Below the pieces are notes generated by a model. That model saw only the letters and a program-made list of their open reading frames with translations, had not been told where the DNA came from and did not search any database. Positions 1-10,144 of a stretch of DNA of 64,000 nucleotides are shown piece by piece; the stretch's first letter is position 1; the number at the start of each line of letters is the position of its first letter. The translations under genes and the position numbers were made by a program. Location of the stretch: positions 124,001 through 188,000 of the forward strand of contig NZ_LRVM01000002.1 of the NCBI RefSeq assembly GCF_001571775.1, given 5' to 3'. The DNA comes from Anaerotignum neopropionicum (GTDB taxonomy: Bacteria > Bacillota > Clostridia > Lachnospirales > Anaerotignaceae).

Positions 1-1
1 A

Positions 2-388
2 GCAGTATGGCTATATCCTGAAACAATAGAAAAGATGGACAGTTTATTGGAAATGGATAATTGTAAAAGTCGAAGTGAATTTATAGATAAAGCCTTAAGT
101 TTTTATATGGGATACCTTGTAAGTGAAGATACCACAGGATATCTGTCTAAGTTACTTATCTCAGCTATACAAGGGATATTAAAAGAAACAGAAAACAGAA
201 ATTCCAATAATTTATTTCGTCTATCAGTTGAGATGAATATGATGATGCATATACTTGCAGCTGGTTTAGAAATTAGTGATGAAGAACTTCGTAGTCTTCG
301 AGGAAGGTGTGTTCAGCAGGTGAAAAAAACAAGAGGTAAAGTATCCATGGAGGAGGCGATAAAGTTCCAACAAGGAATTGGAGAGTGA
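2..388 (+). CDS. Ribbon-helix-helix-like relaxosome accessory protein (5' partial)
   Basis: The reading frame is open from base 2, so the start lies outside the window; an internal ATG at 35 is not the likely start. The visible N-terminus (AVWLYPETIEKMDSLLE, then a helix with SRSEFIDKAL) looks like a ribbon-helix-helix DNA-binding fold, followed by a helical C-terminal part. It ends six bases before the relaxase gene. In related elements such small proteins bind oriT and help load the relaxase. The fold is read from the sequence and the relaxosome role is inferred from position. Confidence 0.6.
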   Translation, partial: AVWLYPETIEKMDSLLEMDNCKSRSEFIDKALSFYMGYLVSEDTTGYLSKLLISAIQGILKETENRNSNNLFRLSVEMNMMMHILAAGLEISDEELRSLRGRCVQQVKKTRGKVSMEEAIKFQQGIGE

Positions 389-394
389 TAATTT

Positions 395-3064
395 ATGCCA
401 AGGCTTATTTTAAAGTGCCCATATCTAAAAGGTGGAAGTAAAAGAGCATCAGCTCATATTACAAACTTAGTAAATTATATCGCTAATCGTGATGGAGTAG
501 AAAAGATAAGAGTAGAAAACAAAGATATCTCTCCAACATTAAAACAAGAGGAATTAGTTTCTCAAATAATTAAGGAGTTCCCAAATACTAAAAATCTATT
601 TGAGTATGAAGATTATATAGAGAATCCTACAATAGAAAATGCTTCTGAATTTATTGGGATAGCAATAGAACAAAATGTTGATAAGATTGGTAAACGGAAG
701 AATTATGTGGATTATATTGCAAATAGACCAAGGGTAGAGAAAATGGGCAAGCATGGTTTATTTACAGGAGGAAATGATAGTCTTGTACTTAATAGAACTG
801 CTAATGAAGTTGCAAATCATAAAGGCAACATATGGACACCAATTATTTCTCTAAGACGAGAGGATGCTACTAGGCTAGGATATGATAATGCTGAAAGATG
901 GCACAATATGCTTTCTTACTACGCTATAGATATAGCTGAATTTTTAAAGATAAAGCTTGAAAACTTTCAGTGGTATGCAGCATTTCATAATGAGGGGCAT
1001 CATCCTCATGTTCATATGATTTGTTACTCTACAGATCCTAAAGAGGGATACCTTACTAAAAAAGGTATCGAGAAAATGAAATCAGGATTTGTAAAAAATA
1101 TCTTTGGTCAGGAACTAGAGGGAATTTATATAGAGCAAAGTAAAAGACGAGATGAGTTGAAACAAGAATCAAGGAAAGTATTAATCAAACTAATTACTGA
1201 GATGAAAAATGGCACAATGCAGAATAGCAATATTGAAGAAAAGTTAATAAATCTTTCCGATCGTCTGAAATTTACTAATGGAAAAAAACAATATGGTTAT
1301 TTACAGCCAAAGCTTAAAGCAATGGTAGATGAGATTGTAGATGAGCTTGCAAAGGATGAAAAGATTAGTAAGGCATATGCTCTTTGGTATGAAATGCGTA
1401 ATGAAGTGCTTTATAATTACATGGGTAATTTGCCTGTACCTCTTCCTTTATCACAGCAAAAAGAATTCAAGTCAATTAAAAATATGATTATTAAAGAGGC
1501 GGATAATTTCAATAAAGGAACTATTACGTTTGAAGAAGTAACTGATGATAATATTGATATTACTGATGAAAGAATAGATAAAGCAATAGATGATGTATTT
1601 ATAAATGATACTGGATTTATTGAAATAGAAGGTTATACTCTAGATTTAGTTAGTGAAATAGAAGTTAATGATGATACCACTGAAGATGTTTACTTAAAAT
1701 GGAGTGATGAATATAAAGAGGCTCGTGAATTTTTATTTGGCACAGATGATATAGTACAAGATTTAGAAAGAGCTTTTGAGATGTTTGTATTAGAAGCAAA
1801 AAATGGGAATGCTCTTGCCATGTTTGATATTGGAAGAATGTTTGCAGACGGACTTGGTCGAGAGATTGATGTATCAAAAGCTTATGAGTGGTATCAAAAG
1901 GCTCTTGCAGCTTTTTATAAGGTTGAAGATAAAAAGCCATGGAAATATACAGAATATCGTATAGGTAAAATGCAGTTACAAGGTCTTGGTACAGAAGAAA
2001 GCTATGAAGAGGCTTTCTATTGGTTCACTTTATCAGCAGAACAAAAATATAAATTTGCCGAGTATTCCTTAGGTGGACTTTATTATAGGGGTCAAGGCGT
2101 AGAACAAAGCTATATAAAAGCTTTTAATTTGTATTTAAGATCTGCAAAACAGGGTTTCCCATATGCTGATTTTGAAGTTGCAAAAATGTATAATGATGGA
2201 GTTGGAACCTATAAGAATGAAAAAGAATCAAATAAATATTTTCATTCTGCATTCATCGGTTTTGAAAAGTTAGAAAAGCAAAGCAATGATGATAAAATAC
2301 AATATAGACTTGGCTGGATGCTTCAAAATGGGATTGGTACTGAAAAGGATATAGAGAGAGCAAAAAAGTACTATGAAAAGTCTGCAAAGCTAGGAAATTT
2401 CTTTGCTTGTTACTCACTTGCAAAATTAATCCTTGCAAAAGAAAATCCAACTATAACAGAAATAAAGAAAGCAGTTGAATATTTAGAACAGGCATCGACA
2501 AGTGGTAATCAATTTGCACAGTATTCTCTTGGCAAGCTTTATCTTAACGGAAAATATGTGGAGAAGGATATTTATAAAGTTGTAGGACTGTTTGAACTAT
2601 CATCAGAGCAGGGGAATGAGTATGCAGCATATCAGCTTGGCAACTTATACCTTAAGGGGGAGGATATACATAAAGACATTCCGACAGCAATAAAATGGTT
2701 ACTTATATCTGCAGAAAAAGGAAATCAATATGCACAGTATTTATTGGGGAAATTATATTTGATGGGTGAAGGTGTGCCAAAGGATAAAGATGCAGCAATA
2801 AAATGGTTTACTCTATCCGCAGAGCAAGGAAATGAATATGCTAAGTTTTTTCTTGAAAATATGGATAAGTTTAAAGAAGTGTCTGTATGTCTTACGGTAA
2901 CAAGAATGTTTCATCATATGAGTAAAACATTTGAAGATAGTATTCCGCTTAAATCATCAGGGGTAGGACTAAAGATAGATAGTAAGCTTATGAGGAAACT
3001 AAGAGAAAAGAAAGCAGCACAAGGGCATAAGAGAGATGAGCATGAGCAGGACATGAAACTGTAA
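395..3064 (+). CDS. MobP3/MobL-type relaxase fused to Sel1-like repeats
   Basis: An 889-residue protein that should nick oriT and lead the strand through transfer. The N-terminal third is a relaxase domain with a clear three-histidine metal motif, HHPHVH at residues 202-207, preceded by FHNEG. Residues around 445-825 are a run of Sel1-like helical repeats, recognisable by recurring A-x2-W-x-x-x-A and Y-x-L-G-x-L/M-Y-x-x-G signatures. The C-terminus is lysine-rich. Relaxases of this family often carry a long C-terminal region; Sel1 repeats suggest protein-protein contacts. The gene directly follows the accessory protein and starts six bases after it. Confidence 0.85.
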   Translation: MPRLILKCPYLKGGSKRASAHITNLVNYIANRDGVEKIRVENKDISPTLKQEELVSQIIKEFPNTKNLFEYEDYIENPTIENASEFIGIAIEQNVDKIGKRKNYVDYIANRPRVEKMGKHGLFTGGNDSLVLNRTANEVANHKGNIWTPIISLRREDATRLGYDNAERWHNMLSYYAIDIAEFLKIKLENFQWYAAFHNEGHHPHVHMICYSTDPKEGYLTKKGIEKMKSGFVKNIFGQELEGIYIEQSKRRDELKQESRKVLIKLITEMKNGTMQNSNIEEKLINLSDRLKFTNGKKQYGYLQPKLKAMVDEIVDELAKDEKISKAYALWYEMRNEVLYNYMGNLPVPLPLSQQKEFKSIKNMIIKEADNFNKGTITFEEVTDDNIDITDERIDKAIDDVFINDTGFIEIEGYTLDLVSEIEVNDDTTEDVYLKWSDEYKEAREFLFGTDDIVQDLERAFEMFVLEAKNGNALAMFDIGRMFADGLGREIDVSKAYEWYQKALAAFYKVEDKKPWKYTEYRIGKMQLQGLGTEESYEEAFYWFTLSAEQKYKFAEYSLGGLYYRGQGVEQSYIKAFNLYLRSAKQGFPYADFEVAKMYNDGVGTYKNEKESNKYFHSAFIGFEKLEKQSNDDKIQYRLGWMLQNGIGTEKDIERAKKYYEKSAKLGNFFACYSLAKLILAKENPTITEIKKAVEYLEQASTSGNQFAQYSLGKLYLNGKYVEKDIYKVVGLFELSSEQGNEYAAYQLGNLYLKGEDIHKDIPTAIKWLLISAEKGNQYAQYLLGKLYLMGEGVPKDKDAAIKWFTLSAEQGNEYAKFFLENMDKFKEVSVCLTVTRMFHHMSKTFEDSIPLKSSGVGLKIDSKLMRKLREKKAAQGHKRDEHEQDMKL

Positions 3065-3097
3065 ATATAATAATTGTAATAATTCAGATAATTATAT

Positions 3098-3125
3098 TTG
3101 ATAAAAAGAATAAATGGTGTAAAAT
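3098..3125 (+). promoter_or_regulatory. Probable sigma-A promoter for the GmrSD-like gene
   Basis: TTGATA (3098-3103) and TAAAAT (3120-3125) are separated by 16 bases in the AT-rich gap before the gene at 3221. The position fits independent expression of the restriction cargo. AT-rich DNA gives chance matches, so confidence is moderate. Confidence 0.4.
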
Positions 3126-3220
3126 AAGTATACTTGTAATTATAATATTTGATTAAATTAAAATGGTTTTTACATATTTGAATGAATATTTAAATAGACT
3201 TAGGAAGGAATGTATAACTC

Positions 3221-6160
3221 ATGAATAATTTAGAATCAATATCACAAATATTTCAAAATAAAATATTCCGTATTCCAGATTATCAGCGAGGTTATGCATG
3301 GCGGAAAGAACAATTAATTGATTTTTGGGATGACATTATGAACCTTCAAATGGATAGATACCATTATACGGGGCTTTTATCTCTTAAAGAACTCAATCGA
3401 AAATCAACTGAAAGATGGAATAATGATTTATGGCTTTTGGATAGTGGATATAAAGCTTGTCATGTTGTAGATGGTCAACAAAGACTTACAACGATTTCAA
3501 TCCTATTAAATGAGATAATAAATTTTATTAAAGCTATTGATGAAAACAAAGACAAAAATGATGAGGAGATAGTTCTAGCTTATGAAACTATTAAGGACAT
3601 CAGAACAAAGTATATTTCACGAAAACAGCCGCCTCATAATATTATAACCACATATTTATTTGGTTACGAAGAAGATAACCCAAGCTTTGAATATTTGCAA
3701 TATAAAGTCTTTGGTCAACAATTTTCAAAATCAATACAAGAAACATATTATACTAAAAACTTAAAATATGCTAAAGAGTTTTTTTGGAATTGCCTTTCAC
3801 AGTTATATGAGGATGAAGGATTAGAGGGTATTGAAAAGATTTATAAAAAGCTTACACAAAAATTGATGTTTAATATTCATGAAATTGAAGATGACTATGA
3901 TGTTTTTGTAGCTTTTGAAACGATGAATAATCGTGGAAAAAAACTTACCAACCTTGAACTTTTGAAAAATCGATTAATTTATTTAACTACTCTGTTTGAT
4001 CACAACAAACTTGATGAATACAATAAAAATGCTCTTAGAAAGAAAATTAATGATGCATGGAAAGAGGTTTATTATCAGCTTGGTAGGAATAAAAAGGTAT
4101 CGCTTTCTGATGATGAGTTTTTGAGAGCACACTGGATTATGTTTTTTCAATATTCTCGTCAAAAAGGTAATGATTATATTAAATTTTTATTAAATAGATT
4201 TTCAGCAAAAAATGTTTTTGAAAAACAAATCATACCTATTGTAGAAGAGACTAGTGAAGAAATAATGGATTTAGATTCTGATGAAGATATTATAACTGAC
4301 GAAGAAGTTGTAGCAATTGCAAAGCTTGAGCCTAGTGATATCGATACTTATGTACTAAGTCTAAATGAAACAGCTAAATATTGGTACTATACATTTTTCC
4401 CTAATGAGAGTAATTTAACAGATGATGAAAAAATATGGCTTGATAAATTAAATCGAGTAGGTATTGGATACTTTAGACCTCTTGTTACATCTGCAATAAC
4501 ACCATCTTCAAAGTCAACAAGCATTGAAAGGGTAGAACTGTTTAAGCAAATAGAACGGTTTATATTTGTTTGCTTTAGAATGGGTACATTTCAATCTAGT
4601 TATAAAAGTAGTGATTATTATAGAAAAGCAAAAGATGTTTATGCTGGGGTTATTTCTATAAATGAAGTTGCCAATGATCTTAAAACTACAACAGATAATG
4701 ATATAAAAGCTGCAATTAATAATTTTATGACTAGAATAGATAAAAGGTTTGATAACGGTGATGGGTTTTATGGATGGAAAGATTTAAAATACTTGCTTTA
4801 TGAATATGAATATAGCTTAGCAGTTAAAGGCAATATTGAAAAACTTGACTGGAACTTATTCACTAAAACTGAGAAGGATAAATTAACTATAGAGCATATT
4901 CTTCCACAAACACCTTCTAAGTGGTATTGGAAGAATCAATTTAGAAAATACACTGATGCAGAAATAAAAATTCTTTCTTCATCTATTGGGAATCTTCTTC
5001 CTCTTGCGCAGAGTATAAATTCGAGCCTACAAAATGATAGCTTTGATGATAAAAAAACAAGTAACTCCGCTGGAAGGCGAGGTTATGAAAATGGTTCTCA
5101 CAGTGAGATAGAGGTGTCAAAGGAAGATGATTGGAGCGACATGCATATTTATAATCGTGGCTTAAAGTTACTTTCATTTATGGAAGGGCGTTGGATGTTT
5201 AAGTTTGCAGGAAATGAGCAAAAATCAGAACTTCTACACATTAACTTTATTTTCGATGAAAGAGAGGAAGTTCCAGAAGTACCTGAATTTACAGAGATAA
5301 AAGTAACACCGGCATTTAACAAAGATATAAATGTTAGCAATACACAGCAATTAAGACTAGCTTTTTGGACAGGCTTTGTTGATTATTGCAAGTCAGTCGG
5401 TAGAGATACTGATATTGGTAGGCGTAAACCTTCAACAGATAATTGGTATGATGTTGCAATTGGAGGTAATGGATATCATATATTTCTAAATATAATTGGA
5501 AAGAAGATTTTAAAAATTGGTTTATATGTCTATGATAAAGAGACCTTTGAACGTCTTGAATTAAAAAAACAAGAAATTGAAGCAATGTGTGGATTTGCAC
5601 TTGATTGGTATTCTAGCCGAGAGTCTAGTACTCAAAAAAGGATATTATATTCCATAAATACTGATATTTATAATGAAGAAAATCAAAAATATTGCTATGA
5701 CTGGTTAATTAAACATTCTGATAAATTAAAATTAGCACTTCACACTTACGATCCAAGTGATATAAGAGCTGTTGAACCAAAAGTGAATATCGGTAATACG
5801 TTAACAAAGGATATGGCTGAAGTTGCATATAGGATTGCAAAGAAAGTATATCTAGGAGACTTAGGTAGAACTGAAGGAAGAAATGAAATAGTTAAGTTAA
5901 CTGGAATGAATGAAGGATCTGCTGGAGACTATGTAACTGATTTTCTTGGTATGATGAACGGAGAGCAATATGCAAGAACACTAAATGAATATTCAACTCG
6001 CTATTTTTTGGATAATATTTTAAAGGATTTTGGAATTGAATATTTAAAGAGTGCTCTTTTAGCTTGTAAAAAACATGCTAAATACTATGCCTCTCTTGGT
6101 AGAGGAAGATTAGCATATGTAGAACGATTAGTTGAGGAATTTGAGAAATTCATTAAATGA
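3221..6160 (+). CDS. GmrSD-like type IV restriction protein (DUF262 + DUF1524 HNH + DUF4268)
   Basis: A 979-residue single-chain protein. The N-terminus is a DUF262 (GmrS-like, ParB-fold nucleotidase) domain with the family motif DGQQRLTT at residues 84-91, preceded by IPDYQRGYAW. The middle is DUF1524 (GmrD-like, His-Me/HNH nuclease) with EHILPQ at 558-563 and the IGNLLPL segment about 30 residues later. Residues near 700-835 resemble DUF4268, and about 130 more residues follow that I cannot assign. GmrSD-type proteins cut modified (glucosylated or otherwise substituted) phage DNA. It sits as a lone gene with its own promoter and a terminator behind it, between the relaxase and the primase-like gene, so it is probably defence cargo. 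Confidence 0.8.
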   Translation: MNNLESISQIFQNKIFRIPDYQRGYAWRKEQLIDFWDDIMNLQMDRYHYTGLLSLKELNRKSTERWNNDLWLLDSGYKACHVVDGQQRLTTISILLNEIINFIKAIDENKDKNDEEIVLAYETIKDIRTKYISRKQPPHNIITTYLFGYEEDNPSFEYLQYKVFGQQFSKSIQETYYTKNLKYAKEFFWNCLSQLYEDEGLEGIEKIYKKLTQKLMFNIHEIEDDYDVFVAFETMNNRGKKLTNLELLKNRLIYLTTLFDHNKLDEYNKNALRKKINDAWKEVYYQLGRNKKVSLSDDEFLRAHWIMFFQYSRQKGNDYIKFLLNRFSAKNVFEKQIIPIVEETSEEIMDLDSDEDIITDEEVVAIAKLEPSDIDTYVLSLNETAKYWYYTFFPNESNLTDDEKIWLDKLNRVGIGYFRPLVTSAITPSSKSTSIERVELFKQIERFIFVCFRMGTFQSSYKSSDYYRKAKDVYAGVISINEVANDLKTTTDNDIKAAINNFMTRIDKRFDNGDGFYGWKDLKYLLYEYEYSLAVKGNIEKLDWNLFTKTEKDKLTIEHILPQTPSKWYWKNQFRKYTDAEIKILSSSIGNLLPLAQSINSSLQNDSFDDKKTSNSAGRRGYENGSHSEIEVSKEDDWSDMHIYNRGLKLLSFMEGRWMFKFAGNEQKSELLHINFIFDEREEVPEVPEFTEIKVTPAFNKDINVSNTQQLRLAFWTGFVDYCKSVGRDTDIGRRKPSTDNWYDVAIGGNGYHIFLNIIGKKILKIGLYVYDKETFERLELKKQEIEAMCGFALDWYSSRESSTQKRILYSINTDIYNEENQKYCYDWLIKHSDKLKLALHTYDPSDIRAVEPKVNIGNTLTKDMAEVAYRIAKKVYLGDLGRTEGRNEIVKLTGMNEGSAGDYVTDFLGMMNGEQYARTLNEYSTRYFLDNILKDFGIEYLKSALLACKKHAKYYASLGRGRLAYVERLVEEFEKFIK

Positions 6161-6219
6161 TGTTTTAAATTACAAAAATCTTATGTCCTTGCAATGTAAC
6201 TATAAATAAAAATGAAATT

Positions 6220-6248
6220 ACAGCCTTTTAAGCTAGAGGCTGTTTTTC
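6220..6248 (+). terminator. Rho-independent terminator after the GmrSD-like gene
   Basis: ACAGCC and GGCTGT form a six-base stem around a 12-base loop, followed by TTTTC. It separates the restriction gene from the transfer genes that follow. Confidence 0.7.
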
Positions 6249-6315
6249 TATGCCTAAAATTAAAGAGAGAGATAGGTCGTTCTGAATAAATATAAAATTA
6301 ATTAGGAGGAAATCT

Positions 6316-7725
6316 ATGAGTACTTATATTCATTTTACAGAAGAACAAAAACTAAGAGCTAATGAAGTTGATCTTGTAGAATTTTTGCAAAGGCAAGGTG
6401 AGAAACTATTGCCATCAGGTAGAGAAAAAAGAATTGCAAGTGACCATAGTATTACAGTTAGAGGTAACGAATGGTACGATCATGCATTAGAGCAGGGAGG
6501 TCTTGCAATTGATTTTGTACAAAACTTTTATGGCTTATCTTTTCCAGAGGCAGTAACAAAGCTCCTTAGTGGTGAACAAGGTGAGTTATATAGTAAGGCA
6601 AAAAAAAGAAAGCAAATAAAACGAAAACCCTTTGTACTCCCTCCGAAGAATTCAGATATGCGAAGGGTTTTTGCGTATCTCATTAAAAATCGTCATATTG
6701 ATCGTGATGTGGTTAGTTTCTTCGCTAAACAAAAATTACTCTATGAAAGTTGTGAACAATCTGCAAACAAGACGAAAGAATATCATAACGCAGTATTTGT
6801 AGGCTATGATGAAAATGGAGTTTCTTGTCATGCACACAAACGTGGAATTTATTCTCATGGTAATGGATTTAAAGGTAATATTGAAAGCGGTAATCCAGGT
6901 TATAGTTTTCATTACACAGGAATAAGTAACAGACTCTATGTTTTTGAGGCTCCCATTGATATGCTGTCTTTTATTACAATATATAAAAACATCCATTGGC
7001 AGGAACACAGCTATGTCGCATTGTGTGGAGTATCGGAACAAGCAATGCTTAAAATACTCGAAATTAATTCTAATTTAAATCATGTTCTATTATGTTTAGA
7101 CCATGACGCAGCGGGTATTGAAGCAAGTGAAAAATTTCAGGATTTACTTTCTAAGAAAGGAATTAAATGTAGCAGATTGCTTTCTAAATGCAAGGACTGG
7201 AATGAAGATATTAAAGAAAGCTTCAACCTCTCAGCAATTCCATCCGAGGAACACCCACAATATATTATTCGTGATGAGGTTTGCTCTGAAATTCAAAAAT
7301 ATATTATTGAAATCGATAAGAATGACATTTCACCTTCAAAACTAAATACCTTATTTAAAAAATGTAATACTGATGATACAGAGCAGATGGTTGAAAATTT
7401 AAAACAACTGTCTGCTCTTTCTTTATGCCTTGCATCCAATGAATACAGACAGATGGGTTATCCTTCAGAAACGGACAAATTGCTTACAGGATTACATGAC
7501 GGATTCAAGGCATATGAAAATCGTAGCAAACTTAATAATCGTTTATTAGATATTCAAAAAGAACTTGAGCAAGTTGGAAAACAGCAGGATGTTATTTGCG
7601 AAAATGATAAGAAAGATATTGCCAGAAGATATGAAACTATTGCTGGACATTGCTTAAAAACAATTATTACTATTGTAATGCAGCAACAAAAGCAAGAGCA
7701 AAAACAGTTAATGATGATGTCATAA
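6316..7725 (+). CDS. DUF3991/Toprim primase-like protein
   Basis: A 469-residue protein with an N-terminal DUF3991-type region (a degenerate primase zinc-finger region; GNEWYDHALEQGGLAIDFVQ is typical) and a Toprim domain around residues 200-300, including VLLCLDHDAAG at 257-267 with the metal-binding D-x-D pair (D262, D264). The C-terminal third is helical and low in recognisable motifs. Such proteins occur beside MobP relaxases and VirD4 in Clostridia elements and probably act in strand processing or priming after transfer. The start ATG has a good AGGAGG ribosome binding site. Confidence 0.8.
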   Translation: MSTYIHFTEEQKLRANEVDLVEFLQRQGEKLLPSGREKRIASDHSITVRGNEWYDHALEQGGLAIDFVQNFYGLSFPEAVTKLLSGEQGELYSKAKKRKQIKRKPFVLPPKNSDMRRVFAYLIKNRHIDRDVVSFFAKQKLLYESCEQSANKTKEYHNAVFVGYDENGVSCHAHKRGIYSHGNGFKGNIESGNPGYSFHYTGISNRLYVFEAPIDMLSFITIYKNIHWQEHSYVALCGVSEQAMLKILEINSNLNHVLLCLDHDAAGIEASEKFQDLLSKKGIKCSRLLSKCKDWNEDIKESFNLSAIPSEEHPQYIIRDEVCSEIQKYIIEIDKNDISPSKLNTLFKKCNTDDTEQMVENLKQLSALSLCLASNEYRQMGYPSETDKLLTGLHDGFKAYENRSKLNNRLLDIQKELEQVGKQQDVICENDKKDIARRYETIAGHCLKTIITIVMQQQKQEQKQLMMMS

Positions 7726-7781
7726 AATCTATTGGACAGTTTTAATTTACTTAAGACATTTTAGAAATGGAGGTTAATTTA

Positions 7782-9629
7782 ATGCAATCACAGGTACTTT
7801 TATTGATAGGAGTTGGTACCATAATGTTTTTAGTTATTGGTGGGTTGTCTTTACTTGCTCATTATTATACCTTAAATGGAATCAAATCTAAAACAGTAGG
7901 AGATGGGCAACATGGAGTTGCTCGTTTCGCAACGCAAAAGGAAATTATTAAAACATATGAGCATATTCCTTTTAAAGTATCACAATGGAGAAAGGGTAAG
8001 AATCTTCCACGTGATGAGAGTGGTAATTTGATACAGGGGTTAGTGGTTGGATGTAAAGGAAATAAAGGAGATATTGTAGGTCTTGTAGATATAGGAGATG
8101 TTCACTGTCTTATGATAGGAGCAGCAGGGGTTGGTAAAACAGCTTTTTTTCTATATCCAAATTTAGAATATGCATGTGCGAGTGGGATGAGTTTTATAAC
8201 CACTGATACAAAGGGAGATTTAGCTAGAAACTATGGAACGATAGCAAAAGAGAATTATGGATATAAAGTTGCAGTTATTGATTTAAGAAATCCCACACGC
8301 AGTGATGGAAATAATCTTCTGCATTTAGTAAATAAATATATGGATGCATATCGAGAGAATAGCAATAATCTATCTGCAAGAGCCAAGGCAGAAAAATATG
8401 CAAAGATAATTTCAAAGACAATCATAAATTCAGGTGGTGACAGTTCAGCTTATGGACAAAATGCATTCTTCTATGATGCTGCAGAAGGACTTTTGACAGC
8501 AGTTATTTTGCTTATAGCAGAATATCTCCCACCTACTGAGGAAGATGGACATGTAATAGATACAAGACATATAATAAGTGTGTTCAAATTGGTTCAGGAT
8601 TTAATGGCTCCAAGCAAGGTAAAAGGGAAAAGCCAGTTTCAGTTATTGATGGATAAACTTCCACCAGATCATAAAGCTAGATGGTTTGCTGGCGCAGCTC
8701 TTAATTCAGCAGAACAGGCAATGGCATCTGTTCTTTCTACAGTACTATCGAGACTCAATGCATTTCTTGATTCTGAAATGGAACAGATATTGTGCTTTGA
8801 TACAACAATTGATGCAGAAACCTTCTGCTACGAAAAATCTGCAATTTTTCTTATACTCCCGGAAGAAGACAATACAAAGTATTTCATGGTCAGTTTATTT
8901 TTGCAACAGTTCTACCGTGAAATGTTAACAGTAGCAGATGAAAATGGTGGTAAGCTTCCTAATCGTGTAATGATTTATGCAGATGAAATAGGTACAATCC
9001 CAAAGATAGAATCCTTCGAAATGATGCTTAGTGCAGGGAGATCAAGAAGAATTTCTATTGTACCAATCATTCAATCCTTTGCACAGCTTGATAAAAACTA
9101 TGGAAAAGAAGGTAGTGAGATTATAACTGATAACTGTCAGCTCACTATATTTGGAGGGTTTGCACCAAATTCAGAAACAGCACAAGTGTTATCCAAAGCA
9201 CTTGGTAGCAGAACTGTTATGAGTGGAAGTATCAGCAGAGGTAAAAACGATCCTTCTCAAAGCTTACAGATGATAGAGCGGCCATTACTGACGGCAGATG
9301 AGCTCAAGTCATTACCAAAAGGAAATTTTGTAATTATGAAAACAGGAGTACATCCCATGCAGACGAAACTTCGATTATTTTTAGATTGGGGCATCACTTT
9401 CGAAAAGCCATATGAGATGGAAGAAAAATCTAATCGTAAGGTACGTTATGCCGACAAACATACTTTAGAAGAAAATGTTATTAGTCAGTATATGTCTGAT
9501 GTAATAGTTGAAGAAGGAACTACCGAATCTACAGTAAAGAGACAAGGAGGCATACTTCATACTCCTGTACATGAACAAACTGACGAAAGTAAAGGAGATT
9601 CAAAACGTAAATCAATACTCAGGACATAG
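7782..9629 (+). CDS. VirD4/TraG-type coupling ATPase (CD1115 family)
   Basis: A membrane-anchored ATPase that links the relaxosome to the transfer channel. The N-terminus has one hydrophobic segment (VLLLIGVGTIMFLVIGG). Walker A is GAAGVGKT at about residues 113-120, and Walker B is VMIYADEIG near residue 400. I chose ATG 7782 over the upstream in-frame ATG at 7767 because GGAGG lies inside the first few codons of the longer reading and is correctly spaced for 7782. The gene is intact, unlike the second virD4 further right. It follows the primase-like gene and is followed closely by a small HTH gene. Confidence 0.87.
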   Translation: MQSQVLLLIGVGTIMFLVIGGLSLLAHYYTLNGIKSKTVGDGQHGVARFATQKEIIKTYEHIPFKVSQWRKGKNLPRDESGNLIQGLVVGCKGNKGDIVGLVDIGDVHCLMIGAAGVGKTAFFLYPNLEYACASGMSFITTDTKGDLARNYGTIAKENYGYKVAVIDLRNPTRSDGNNLLHLVNKYMDAYRENSNNLSARAKAEKYAKIISKTIINSGGDSSAYGQNAFFYDAAEGLLTAVILLIAEYLPPTEEDGHVIDTRHIISVFKLVQDLMAPSKVKGKSQFQLLMDKLPPDHKARWFAGAALNSAEQAMASVLSTVLSRLNAFLDSEMEQILCFDTTIDAETFCYEKSAIFLILPEEDNTKYFMVSLFLQQFYREMLTVADENGGKLPNRVMIYADEIGTIPKIESFEMMLSAGRSRRISIVPIIQSFAQLDKNYGKEGSEIITDNCQLTIFGGFAPNSETAQVLSKALGSRTVMSGSISRGKNDPSQSLQMIERPLLTADELKSLPKGNFVIMKTGVHPMQTKLRLFLDWGITFEKPYEMEEKSNRKVRYADKHTLEENVISQYMSDVIVEEGTTESTVKRQGGILHTPVHEQTDESKGDSKRKSILRT

Positions 9630-9640
9630 GGGGTGTTTCA

Positions 9641-9901
9641 TTGAGCTTTTTTGGGAGGATTTATAAAGAGGAACTTCCATCTCGTGCTAAGTGTGTATAT
9701 ATGTATTTGAAAGATAGATGTGATGCAAAGGGTGAATGCTGGCCAGCAATTAATACTATTGCAAAAGACACATCGATGTCAAGGAGTACAGTAAAGAGAG
9801 CCATAGCTGATTTAATTCGTTGTGGCTTTCTCAGAAAAGAGTCACGTTATAGGGAGAATGGAAGTAATTCCTCTAATAGATATTTTTTAATTATAGGGTA
9901 A
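9641..9901 (+). CDS. Small winged-helix/HTH protein
   Basis: An 86-residue basic protein starting at TTG 9641 behind a GGGGG ribosome binding site. The middle carries a helix-turn-helix (INTIAKDTSMSRSTVKRAIADLIRCGFL) typical of RepA_N or GntR-like winged helices. It is probably the regulator closing the transfer operon. The start codon is non-ATG but well supported, because the HTH begins soon after it. Confidence 0.75.
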   Translation: MSFFGRIYKEELPSRAKCVYMYLKDRCDAKGECWPAINTIAKDTSMSRSTVKRAIADLIRCGFLRKESRYRENGSNSSNRYFLIIG

Positions 9902-9931
9902 TTTTTAATAATATATAGATTAAGGAGCATG

Positions 9932-9974
9932 AAAAAACACGTATTTCCCACCAAGGGAAAATTACGTGTTTTTT
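9932..9974 (+). terminator. Strong bidirectional terminator
   Basis: AAAAAACACGTA and TACGTGTTTTTT are perfect complements, with an inner TTTCCC/GGGAAA stem. The A-run and T-run make it work in both directions. It separates the transfer operon from the restriction-modification operon. Confidence 0.85.
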
Positions 9975-9996
9975 GTGGACTGAGGTGAGGTTCATA

Positions 9997-10086
9997 GTGA
10001 ACCAACTAGAAGGACTCACTTTAAGAATATATTTAACTTCAGAAAAAGAACAATATATTTTGGAAGATGCAATAGACATTAAGTAA
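9997..10086 (+). CDS. Possible 29-residue small protein
   Basis: A GTG-initiated frame (NQLEGLTLRIYLTSEKEQYI and nine further residues, then TAA) sits behind AGGTGAGG. It is the only plausible gene in the gap 9902-10243; the rest of that gap holds the terminator and the promoter of the next operon. It could also be the 5' remnant of a longer gene. I do not recognise it. Confidence 0.3.
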   Translation: MNQLEGLTLRIYLTSEKEQYILEDAIDIK

Positions 10087-10144
10087 TGTCAAAGTATTTG
10101 AAATGGCCAGATGCCATATTTATTATGAATAGCAAAAGCATCAA

